Of a stretch of DNA of 64,000 nucleotides, positions 37,162-44,754 are shown piece by piece. Position numbers and translations under genes: made by a program. Source of the DNA: Thermoflavimicrobium daqui (lineage in GTDB: Bacteria; Bacillota; Bacilli; Thermoactinomycetales; Thermoactinomycetaceae); NCBI RefSeq assembly GCF_003313465.1, contig NZ_KZ845668.1, positions 62,001-126,000 on the forward strand, given 5' to 3'. The notes beneath the pieces are model-generated. The model was not told the origin of the DNA, did not search any database, and saw only the letters and a program-made list of their open reading frames with translations. Each line of letters starts with the position of its first letter. Within the stretch, counting starts at the first letter, position 1.

Positions 37162-38478
37162 TTAGGAATGTTCCGCCTTTTCTTCTGTTGCAGCTAATTC
37201 TACCGTGGCTTTATTCTGCTGTTGAACGCCTACACGTCGATCTTCACGTGTTAGTTGCTTAGGCTCAAGATTGATTCGCTCATTGCTCATCAATGCAGCA
37301 ATTCCTACTTGGTCACCTGCTTCCTGACAATATTCACAATGGTCTGAGTCATGCGGCTGATAATTCTCTGGCTCTGGATAACTGGTAATAACTCCTTCAA
37401 AATTGCGGAGTATTGTTTTGTTTGCGCTTTGTGAAAGAATATAATTAGGGGAAAGAGGTATTTTTCCTCCACCACCTGGTGCATCAACCACAAAAGTCGG
37501 AACAGCATACCCTGATGTATGCCCGCGTAAATATTCAATAATTTCTAGTCCTTTAGAAACTGGAGCACGGAAATGCCCGATCCCCATGGATAAATCGCAT
37601 TGATAAATATAATACGGACGAACACGAATTTTCACCAATTCATGCATTAATTTTTTCATCACATGCGGACAATCATTTATTCCTGATAAAATAACAGCTT
37701 GGTTCCCTAATGGAACCCCTGCATCTGCAAGCATTTCACAAGCTTTTTTGGCTTCAGGAGTAATTTCTTTTGGATGATTAAAATGAGTGTTCAACCAGAC
37801 TGGATGATACTTTTTCAATATTTGACACAGATTTTCTGTAATACGTTGCGGAAAAACGACTGGAGCACGCGTCCCAATCCGAATAATTTCCACATGAGGG
37901 ATCTCACGTAAATTTTTAAGTAAATATTCTAAAATCCGGTCATTAACAAGCAATCCATCCCCGCCTGATAAAAGAACATCTCGTACACTGGGGGTATTAC
38001 GAATATATTCAATACATGCATCCATTTGTTTTTTTGGTACACCCATCCCGATTTGTCCTGAGAAACGTCGGCGAGTACAATAACGACAATACATGGAGCA
38101 TTGATTGGTAATCAAAAATAGGACACGGTCTGGATATCGATGGGTTAAACCGGGTACAGGTGAATCAGTATCTTCTAATAAAGGATCATCCATATCAAAA
38201 ACGGTTCGATTTAACTCTGAGGAAATGGGAACAGACTGCAAACGAATCGGGTCTTTGGGATCATCAGGGTCCATGAGAAGGGCATAGTATGGGGTAATAT
38301 TTAGTGGAATGGTCTGTTTCGAAATTTTAACTCCTTCCAACTCATCATCTGTTAGATTGATCACTTTACTTAGATCATCAAAGTTACGAATCGTATGGGT
38401 TAGCTGCCATAACCAATCATTCCACTGCTCTTCCGTCACATCTTTCCACAAGTCGATCTTACGCCAATCTCTACGCAT
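37162..38478 (-). CDS. kamA: L-lysine 2,3-aminomutase
   Basis: Radical SAM and PLP enzyme of 438 residues converting L-lysine to L-beta-lysine, the first step of the pathway. MYCRYCTRRRFSG carries the CxxxCxxC cluster ligands, DVLLSGGDGLLVND follows, HPKEITPEA is in the barrel, and VPTFVVDAPGGGGKIPL carries the PLP Lys. The Cys-containing C-terminal part (HCEYCQEAGD) matches the zinc-binding tail of the clostridial enzyme. Strong GGGGGAGCG before the ATG. It follows kdd by about 140 bases. KamA homologues with other substrates (EF-P modifying EpmB) are shorter. Confidence 0.96.
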   Translation of the reverse strand: MRRDWRKIDLWKDVTEEQWNDWLWQLTHTIRNFDDLSKVINLTDDELEGVKISKQTIPLNITPYYALLMDPDDPKDPIRLQSVPISSELNRTVFDMDDPLLEDTDSPVPGLTHRYPDRVLFLITNQCSMYCRYCTRRRFSGQIGMGVPKKQMDACIEYIRNTPSVRDVLLSGGDGLLVNDRILEYLLKNLREIPHVEIIRIGTRAPVVFPQRITENLCQILKKYHPVWLNTHFNHPKEITPEAKKACEMLADAGVPLGNQAVILSGINDCPHVMKKLMHELVKIRVRPYYIYQCDLSMGIGHFRAPVSKGLEIIEYLRGHTSGYAVPTFVVDAPGGGGKIPLSPNYILSQSANKTILRNFEGVITSYPEPENYQPHDSDHCEYCQEAGDQVGIAALMSNERINLEPKQLTREDRRVGVQQQNKATVELAATEEKAEHS

Positions 38479-38621
38479 AAGTATCGCTCCCCCTTTTATC
38501 TCAGATTACTCCTCAAATAACTATTTATCATACTTGAATCCAATCCGATTAATTGCTCCTAAGCCAATTCGATTCACTCACGTGTTCGTGATACAGGAGT
38601 GCCGATGAAGCAATATATTTT

Positions 38622-39674
38622 TTACCTAGATGCATATCGAGAAACAAATAATTCCTTTATCTTTGGTGACTCTCGAAAAATATTAAGTGTTAACTCCGCA
38701 TGCCCCTGTCCATATCCATTTCCAATCATCATTTGTACATCTTTCCCAACCCCTTCTGCCCCTAAGGCTGCAGCAGTAAACTGAACAGCCATGCTAAAGA
38801 AATAGATAAGTCCCTGATCTCTTGTTGCTAGAATAGCTGATAGTTCCGTATTAGGTACATTTACACAGTTAATGGTTAAGTCAGCTAACTTTCCATGTGT
38901 GACACGATCAACTACTTCATGGACTGCGATTGGATTCGTTGCGTCTACTTGGATTACTTCATGAGCTATATTTAGATTTTGTATCTCGCGACAAGCTTGC
39001 TCATTGGCTTCTAGTGCAATGACTTGTCCTTCTTTTCCCGCTTCCTTCCATGCTTGATATAGACAAAGCAATCCCGATTTTCCGCCTGCTCCCATCACTA
39101 ATACGCGTTGGTTAGGCTTTACTAATCGTTTTGTCTGTAGTGGTGCTCCACATACATCCAGAGCAGCTAGTGTTACTCTTTCTGGTAAATCATCAGGTAA
39201 GATTGCATAAGGCGCAGTAGCAAAAAGAATGGCTTTACCACTGACTTCCACTTGTCCTGTCTGTAAATCAACTTGATGAATTGCTTCCAAGCTAAGTGGA
39301 GTAAGCGTTAACGAAACAAGGGTTGCAATTTTCATCCCTACTTGTATCTCATGATTCGGATAATGCGATCCAATGCTGGCCACACGCCCTATTAACATTC
39401 CGCCAGACCCTGTCACGGGATTATGCATTTTACCTCGCTCTTGAATGATATTCCAGATTTTCTCTTTAATCCGTATAATGTCTCCCTGTGCCTCTTCTTT
39501 TAACTGTGTAAATGAAGCAGAATCAATATTCAAACGTTCTACTTCAATACAAAGTTCATTTTCATAAATACTTGGGTCTGCATCAATTTTCCATGCAGGC
39601 TGTGGCAATACTCCCTGTGGCTCACGTACACGATGAAGCCCATAAGGATGACCGAGATGTCTAGAGTCTTTCAT
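38622..39674 (-). CDS. kdd: L-erythro-3,5-diaminohexanoate dehydrogenase
   Basis: NAD-dependent oxidative deamination of 3,5-diaminohexanoate to 3-keto-5-aminohexanoate, third step of lysine fermentation. 350 residues, opening with RHLGHPYGLHRVREPQGVLPQPAWKID, a family hallmark, and with a nucleotide-binding core RVLVMGAGGKSGLLCLYQAWK; it ends in MIGNGYGQGHAELTLNIFRES. GAGGAGGTGA precedes the ATG. It is the first gene of the operon, right behind the -24/-12 promoter. Confidence 0.94.
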   Translation of the reverse strand: MKDSRHLGHPYGLHRVREPQGVLPQPAWKIDADPSIYENELCIEVERLNIDSASFTQLKEEAQGDIIRIKEKIWNIIQERGKMHNPVTGSGGMLIGRVASIGSHYPNHEIQVGMKIATLVSLTLTPLSLEAIHQVDLQTGQVEVSGKAILFATAPYAILPDDLPERVTLAALDVCGAPLQTKRLVKPNQRVLVMGAGGKSGLLCLYQAWKEAGKEGQVIALEANEQACREIQNLNIAHEVIQVDATNPIAVHEVVDRVTHGKLADLTINCVNVPNTELSAILATRDQGLIYFFSMAVQFTAAALGAEGVGKDVQMMIGNGYGQGHAELTLNIFRESPKIKELFVSRYASR

Positions 39675-39703
39675 TTGATTTTCACCTCCTCACCCCCGTA
39701 ATT

Positions 39704-39720
39704 ATGCAAAAAGTATGCCA
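39704..39720 (-). promoter_or_regulatory. Sigma-54 (-24/-12) promoter of the kdd-kam operon
   Basis: On the minus strand TGGCATACTTTTTGCAT: GG and GC are separated by exactly ten bases, matching TGGCAC-N5-TTGC. The expected start is near 39694, about 20 bases before the kdd ATG. The adjacent upstream gene encodes the matching enhancer-binding protein. A loose repeat (ACATCA and TGATGT, about 39830-39862) could be its upstream binding site. Confidence 0.85.
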
Positions 39721-39889
39721 AAAAAGATATCGGTCATTTTTTTTCGAAATAGAGAGTTACCAAAAAAAATAGATCATCACTTTTTCATTGATCTGTCTTA
39801 ATCTTAGATGATACGACTCACATCGTTCTTACACATCAAATAATGTTTTTATATGATGTAGGCATCTTTAGGAACCGATTCTCACAGGA

Positions 39890-39920
39890 GAAAACAAAAA
39901 AACTGCCAAATTTTCGGCAG
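39890..39920 (-). terminator. Terminator of the sigma-54 regulator gene
   Basis: On the minus strand CTGCCGAAA and TTTGGCAG pair, followed by TTTTTTTGTTTT. It begins four bases past the stop codon. The gap 39721-39890 otherwise holds the presumed activator region of kdd. Confidence 0.88.
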
Positions 39921-39923
39921 CCT

Positions 39924-41336
39924 TTATCGAATTCGTAGCTTTTTTATCTTGTATTGGAGTGTTTGACGTGGAATCCCTAATTTTTCAGCAGCAAGCAAGA
40001 TTTTCCCATCACATAAAGTTAAAGCTTTTTGAATTAATTGTTTTTCCACTTTGGATAACAGATCAGGAAGTGTTTGTGTATCAGACCACTCTAATTCTAA
40101 AAAATCAGGTTCATTCATTTCTAAAGAAGCGAAGTGAGTTGGCAGATGTTCTATTTTTAATTCAGTTTCATTGGTTAGATGTAATGCACCTTCAACTGTA
40201 TTTGCTAACTCCCTCACATTACCAGGCCAGTCATATCTTAAAAATAATTCCATCACTTCATCCGAGCATGTTTCTATTTTATTTGCAATTTTCCCCTTCA
40301 AAGTACATATGAAATATTCCGTTAATAGAGGTATATCTTCTTTACGTTCACGTAAGGGAGGTAATTGAATCCGTACAACATGGATTCGATAATATAAATC
40401 TTTACGTAATCTACCTTCCTTAACGCTAACCAACGGATCTTCATTTGTAGCAACAATGATGCGAACATTAACAGAGCGGGTTCGTGTTTCTCCAACTCTC
40501 CTAACAATCCCTTCTTCCAGTACACGAAGTAGCTTTGCTTGCAAATCAATAGGCATAGCATGAATTTCATCTAGAAATAAAGTTCCACCATCTGCTAACT
40601 CAAATAAACCAGGACGATCTTCTGCACCTGTAAAAGCACCTTTCACAGTACCAAATAATAAACTTTCAAGCAGTGTTGAAGGAATAGCTGCACAGTTTTG
40701 AACCACGAAGGGGCCCTTTTTTCGTGGCGAGCTACTATGAATGGATTGAACAAATAACTCTTTTCCTGTTCCTGTTTCGCCAACAACAAGCACAGGTGAA
40801 GAAGAAAGAGCAACTCGTTTGGCTCGCTCAATCGCTTGTATCATTAAGGGATTTTGGGTAACGATATCTGTAAATTGGTACATCCTCCTCTTTTGGATTT
40901 TTTTGGACTTAGGCTCATGAATTTGCTCTTGTAACTTAATCACTTTTTCCGATAGTTCTTTAATTTTTGTAATGTCTTTGGCAATTTCTACAGCTCCTAT
41001 AAGTCTCCCCTTTAAGCGAAGTGGCAATGTTTTATTCACAGTTGTAATTTGTTTTCCTTGGATATTCTGATAAGTTTGCTGTTTTTCATTAATGGCATCT
41101 CCGGTTTTTAACACTTTGAGTAGGGTACTTGTCTTTTCAGTTAAAGAGGGGAAAGCTTCTAAGACATGCTTCCCTAAAACCTCATGGACAGGTAATACAT
41201 CGAGTACAGAAGCAGCACGATTATAAAAGATTGTAAAACCACTAGCGTCAACGATATGAATTCCTTCATCCAAACATTCCAATACTTCTTCAAACATCGT
41301 CTCCCTTGTCTCTAATACCCATTCCTCTTTATACAC
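39924..41336 (-). CDS. Sigma-54-dependent activator with PAS domain, lysine-pathway regulator
   Basis: About 470 residues. A PAS sensor at about 15-130 ([23 protein letters not shown]), then an AAA+ domain at about 160-395 with [19 protein letters not shown] (Walker A), GAFTGA (sigma-54 contact loop), [13 protein letters not shown] (Walker B) and WPGNVREL; a Fis-type helix-turn-helix ends it ([23 protein letters not shown]). GAFTGA shows it can drive sigma-54 polymerase. The GTG at 41336, with AAAGGAG eight bases upstream, is preferred. Its position next to the kdd -24/-12 promoter makes the kam operon its target (inference). The related RocR and BkdR act on amino-acid catabolism. Confidence 0.92.
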   Translation of the reverse strand: MYKEEWVLETRETMFEEVLECLDEGIHIVDASGFTIFYNRAASVLDVLPVHEVLGKHVLEAFPSLTEKTSTLLKVLKTGDAINEKQQTYQNIQGKQITTVNKTLPLRLKGRLIGAVEIAKDITKIKELSEKVIKLQEQIHEPKSKKIQKRRMYQFTDIVTQNPLMIQAIERAKRVALSSSPVLVVGETGTGKELFVQSIHSSSPRKKGPFVVQNCAAIPSTLLESLLFGTVKGAFTGAEDRPGLFELADGGTLFLDEIHAMPIDLQAKLLRVLEEGIVRRVGETRTRSVNVRIIVATNEDPLVSVKEGRLRKDLYYRIHVVRIQLPPLRERKEDIPLLTEYFICTLKGKIANKIETCSDEVMELFLRYDWPGNVRELANTVEGALHLTNETELKIEHLPTHFASLEMNEPDFLELEWSDTQTLPDLLSKVEKQLIQKALTLCDGKILLAAEKLGIPRQTLQYKIKKLRIR

Positions 41337-41601
41337 TGCTGGAACTCCTTTCTTCTGCCCAAAATCTGTCACAAAAGACGAAAATTCGCCACTTTTCAAC
41401 TTGTAGACAAAGCTTTCTCGTATGGAGGTTTGTCAGCAGTCTCATTGATGACTGATTTCACTTTGCTTTTTCGGCAAGATTTTCATTGATCCCTTCCTTT
41501 TTTATATAGGTCACTTTCTAAAAGATCCATTAGCTACTCACTCTTGTAGCCGTAGCTTAGCTAGCGTTTTTAGAACTATGCTCTTCTCCCTTTGAGGAAA
41601 A

Positions 41602-41680
41602 GTCGAACCTACACAAAAACGATTCGTGAGCTCCTTCAGAAGCGATTCAGGCTTTTCATCCATTTATTCAACATGGTTAG
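41602..41680 (+). repeat. Dispersed intergenic repeat, copy B
   Basis: GGAAAAGTCGAACCTACAC, then AAAAACGATTCG and, 53 bases after CCTACAC, TCAACATG. It matches the core and spacing of copies C and D, and shares the preceding TTTTTAGAACTATGCTCTT stretch with copy A. It fills most of the 340-base gap upstream of the sigma-54 regulator gene. Confidence 0.5.
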
Positions 41681-41684
41681 CTAG

Positions 41685-42251
41685 TTAGTCAGCTTCCATA
41701 AAGGCCTGTGCTTCAATCCTTCTTACTTTCCATGTACCTTTTTCTTTTTCCCAAACAATTAAACGGTTATATGAATCATTTGTTTGTTTCGTTTTTCCAT
41801 CTTGATATTGAAGTGTAATTTCTTGAGAAATATCAATAAAAACACAAATATTTTCCCCTTGTACATAGCTTGTTAATATTTCCACTTTTTTTGGTTGTTC
41901 CAATACCGTATTGACACCCACTTTATTTGGTTGATTGATTTCCTTTAGTTCATCTACCCGGTGATCAATAAATTGTGAATGAAGAAAAGAATTCGATTTT
42001 CTTCGGTATTTTTCAGATTGTTCCTGATCATAGGAAAAATAGACTGAAGCAAATTCAATAGACTGACTTTTAATTTTCTCGATTTCTTCTGTTGCTACTT
42101 TTATTTTGGCAATGGGTTTAAACTCTTCCGGTTCGGCTACTGTGGAGGAATCTGGTAAAGAAGGGGTATTTTTATCATATTTATACCAGATCCAAATCAC
42201 TACAATAGCCAAGAAGATCATCAAAATATAAGGGGGTTTTCTTTTCCACAA
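41685..42251 (-). CDS. Membrane-anchored NTF2-like hypothetical protein
   Basis: About 188 residues, not firmly recognised. One membrane segment near the N-terminus (YILMIFLAIVVIWIWYKY), a proline-rich linker, and an extracytoplasmic domain at about 60-188 ending in SYNRLIVWEKEKGTWKVRRIEAQ, typical of NTF2-like or VirB8/TcpC-like folds. The start is uncertain: TTG at 42251 after GGTGAT, or GTG at 42263. It directly follows the split cell-wall hydrolase gene. That pairing is common in conjugative transfer regions of Gram-positives, but no other transfer gene is present. Confidence 0.65.
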   Translation of the reverse strand: MWKRKPPYILMIFLAIVVIWIWYKYDKNTPSLPDSSTVAEPEEFKPIAKIKVATEEIEKIKSQSIEFASVYFSYDQEQSEKYRRKSNSFLHSQFIDHRVDELKEINQPNKVGVNTVLEQPKKVEILTSYVQGENICVFIDISQEITLQYQDGKTKQTNDSYNRLIVWEKEKGTWKVRRIEAQAFMEAD

Positions 42252-42278
42252 AGGTATCACCACCTTCTAATCAGGGGC

Positions 42279-43379
42279 TTACTCATTCACTCCATAAATA
42301 GGATGGCTATAGTAGCTCGGATCAAATTTACTACGGTTACATGGCACTCCTTTGCCAATGAATGGAGTCGTATCAATACGATCACGATCCTGATTCATAT
42401 GTACTTCAAAATGCAAATGAGCCTGTGTTACATCCATACCATTTCTCCCTACTTCTGCAATTTTTTGACCCTTTTGTACATAGTCACCTACTTTTACCAA
42501 GACTGATTTAGTTGGCATATGTCCATACCAAGTAGTTAAACCGTTTCCGTGATCAATTCCTACATACCACCCAAAACCAATCGGATCTGTTGAGGTCATC
42601 GGATCTGGTTTAGAAATATAGACGCGCCCTGCTTCCGCTGCAAAAATCGGTGTACCCATTGGAGCTGAAATATCAACTCCTCGATGATAATAGGTTCCTC
42701 GATTTTGACCATAAGGTGAAGAAACACATCCACCCTGCTTATGTACTCCACCGCCAACTTGAACTGGCCATAACATTCTCCCACCCAATGATACAGGCTT
42801 TCCAGATCCTACAATCATCGTCGGTCCTACATATAACTGGGCTTGTTCTTCTATTTTAGCTACTTTGTCCCATGATTTTGTAAAATAATCAACCATTGCA
42901 CACGTAAGAGCACCATAATTGCCTACCTTCCCTTCTCTAACTTCTTTAACGGATTTCTTTTTTAGATCGTTCATACAAGCAGTGGGACTTCCGTTTTTAC
43001 TGGAAGATTCGTGTTTCTGTCTATCACTGGCAAGCTTTTCAGCAATTGAAACCATTTTCTCCCGGACGTCTTCTAATTTCCTGAGATCTGCTTTCGTGTC
43101 CCCCATCCCTTTTTTATACTGATCATAATACATTGGTACTTTTTGAACATAATTTTGAGTCTCTGGAATAGCAGGTACTTCAGGTGGCTTCGGATTGCTC
43201 GTTGTTCCTGATACACGGGCCGGTCCTGCATTGTAAGCAGCCAATGCATAAATAAGGTTTCCTTGATATTTTTTCAAATACCTAGCAATCTCTTGAGCAC
43301 CTGCGTGAATATTTTTGACAGGATCAAAGCAATCGCCATTAGGATCTAGTCCTGCTTCTTGGCAGTTTGCTGGCATTAA
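42279..43379 (-). CDS. Cell-wall hydrolase (lytic transglycosylase + M23 peptidase), 3' exon
   Basis: Second exon, 366 codons, starting with TTA directly at the intron's 3' end. It completes the SLT domain (LMPANC, IHAGAQEIARYLKKYQGNLIYALAAYNAGPARV) and carries an M23/LytM metallopeptidase at its C-terminus (YYHRGVDISAPMGTPIFAAEAGRV, HGNGLTTWYGHM, AHLHFEVHMN), with the zinc-ligand pattern HxxxD and HLHF. Joined to exon 1 the protein is about 518 residues: one membrane anchor, a glycan-cleaving and a peptide-cleaving domain. Unspliced, this part lacks the catalytic Glu. Such two-domain hydrolases serve conjugation or wall remodelling. Confidence 0.88.
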   Translation of the reverse strand, partial: LMPANCQEAGLDPNGDCFDPVKNIHAGAQEIARYLKKYQGNLIYALAAYNAGPARVSGTTSNPKPPEVPAIPETQNYVQKVPMYYDQYKKGMGDTKADLRKLEDVREKMVSIAEKLASDRQKHESSSKNGSPTACMNDLKKKSVKEVREGKVGNYGALTCAMVDYFTKSWDKVAKIEEQAQLYVGPTMIVGSGKPVSLGGRMLWPVQVGGGVHKQGGCVSSPYGQNRGTYYHRGVDISAPMGTPIFAAEAGRVYISKPDPMTSTDPIGFGWYVGIDHGNGLTTWYGHMPTKSVLVKVGDYVQKGQKIAEVGRNGMDVTQAHLHFEVHMNQDRDRIDTTPFIGKGVPCNRSKFDPSYYSHPIYGVNE

Positions 43380-44101
43380 GTAGGGTAAGAACCCAGCGCC
43401 TTTCCGTATTTCTACGGTAGGTTTCCAAGAACTCCCCTCCGAACCGTACGTACACCTCTCGATGTATACGGCTCTCCACTTATCAATCTAGCTTCCAAAG
43501 AAGCTAGATTCGCTAACACTACTTTTGGATTTCTCATAGAGCCTCACGCTCTTACCCTATTTCGTGTTAGTGTGATAAGCTGTTCCCCTTCGCCATGTGA
43601 TAGGCTTTCCCTATCTCGGACTACTATGGGAACTCCGTTACCTTAGTGGATATTCAGACTCTACAGTCATAGCCCTTGGGCACTCCACCTTAGGTAATCC
43701 CCATTTAGATAATTAGAAACATGGCATGTTGTGATGTCGGATGTGACGTTCGTCTTTTACTCCTTATTGGAGTTGGTCAACTAGGGATCATATACGAATA
43801 CGGTATGCAACTACCCGTTCCGTCCTAGTTACGTAACGTTTCTAGCTACCTTTCGTTACGGGCGGTGGTAGAGCCCCCTCAGACTGTCCTTCAAGCAGTT
43901 TAGCCTTCATCCTTGTTCACAACTTTTCGTTTCGCCACTCAGTCGTGCTGTGGTAACTCAGCAACTTGTGACTTTCCCAACATGCTACGCTCCCCATTCG
44001 GTTTCCCTTTTGGGTAAGTTGGGCAACGATAGGCTTTAGCTATGATCTTTCCGCCTACGCCTTGCCAAAGGGCGATTTCCTAATTACCCTTATGGGCGCA
44101 C
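43380..44101 (-). mobile_element. ORF-less group II intron (722 nt) inserted in the cell-wall hydrolase gene
   Basis: The minus strand begins with GTGCGCCC, the group II 5' consensus, and ends ACCCTAC before the second exon. A 34-nt domain V lies at 43441-43474: GAGCCGTATAC, a GAGA-type loop, and GTACGTACGGTTC, with the AGC triad. EBS1 TTGCATA (43804-43810) pairs perfectly over seven bases with IBS1 TATGCAA at the end of exon 1 (44102-44108). Removing the element joins GTT ATG CAA to TTA ATG CCA and restores GVMQLMP, the SLT motif. No maturase or reverse transcriptase frame exists inside, so splicing needs RNA alone or a maturase supplied from elsewhere. The boundaries rest on the exon match and both consensus ends. 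Confidence 0.93.
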
Positions 44102-44557
44102 TTGCATAACTCCCCGAGCTCCCGCTTTTGATACAGTTTTAGGGTTAAAGTTACTTTCTTGCTTTGCGATCGCTTTAAGCAGAGCTGGATCAACACCATA
44201 TTTAGCTCCTGCTTCATGAAATACTTGGGCATATGGTACATCATTAGGAAATATTTCCTTGATTTCATTGATATAGCTCGAATCCATCTTATGGATCGCA
44301 GCAAGTACATTCCAAGGGATCTGGTATTTCCTACCTAATTCTTCATAAACTTGTTTGAGTGGAGCTGGAATTGCGTCTTGATAACCATAGAGAGGGATAT
44401 CAGATGGATAACCATTTGGAGTTGAATCCAATGCTAAGAAAATAAAAGCGGTCATTAGTAATGGAATCATAATGATCACAATCAATATAAAGATTCCAAA
44501 TCCCCCCAATAAAAAAAAGCCTTTCTTTCCTACAGCTGACTTTTTAGCAAATGCCAT
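44102..44557 (-). CDS. Cell-wall hydrolase (lytic transglycosylase + M23 peptidase), 5' exon
   Basis: First exon, 152 codons. A basic N-terminus is followed by a membrane segment (GFGIFILIVIIMIPLLMTAFIFLAL, about 15-40) and the first half of the SLT domain: AGAKYGVDPALLKAIAKQESNFNPKTVSKAGARGVMQ, with the catalytic Glu in KQES. The ATG at 44557 is preferred (AGAGGTGA upstream, MAFAKKS); an ATG 21 bases earlier lacks a site. Read through into the intron, translation adds only VRP before a stop. An earlier degenerate SLT-like stretch (WNVLAAIHKMDSSY) is also visible at about residue 85. Confidence 0.88.
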
Positions 44558-44685
44558 AAGCTCACCTCTCTTTCTCATTTTCCTTTTCGTTCTAAAAAGA
44601 TTTACTCCTCCTCCTGTATAGTCCTCATATAATGGGTTACGGTTATATATCTTTCCGGTTCAGCCAAGATAAAAACTCCATTTCA

Positions 44686-44716
44686 ATAAAAAAGCCGAGG
44701 AATGATTCTCCTCGGC
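44686..44716 (-). terminator. Terminator of argS
   Basis: On the minus strand GCCGAGG and CCTCGGC pair around nine bases, followed by TTTTTTATT. Confidence 0.9.
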
Positions 44717-44754
44717 AGTTTTCCTTTTCCACTTTACTCCCATTCAGATGCTTT

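Noticed and set aside
31974-41400. Cobalamin riboswitch controlling the kam operon
   Set aside because: No B12-box-like conserved core was seen in the leader or spacers; control fits the -24/-12 promoter.
42279-44578. Hydrolase gene as a simple pseudogene broken by a stop or frameshift
   Set aside because: The 722-base interruption has group II ends, domain V and an EBS1-IBS1 match, and its removal restores the frame exactly; both exons are otherwise intact.
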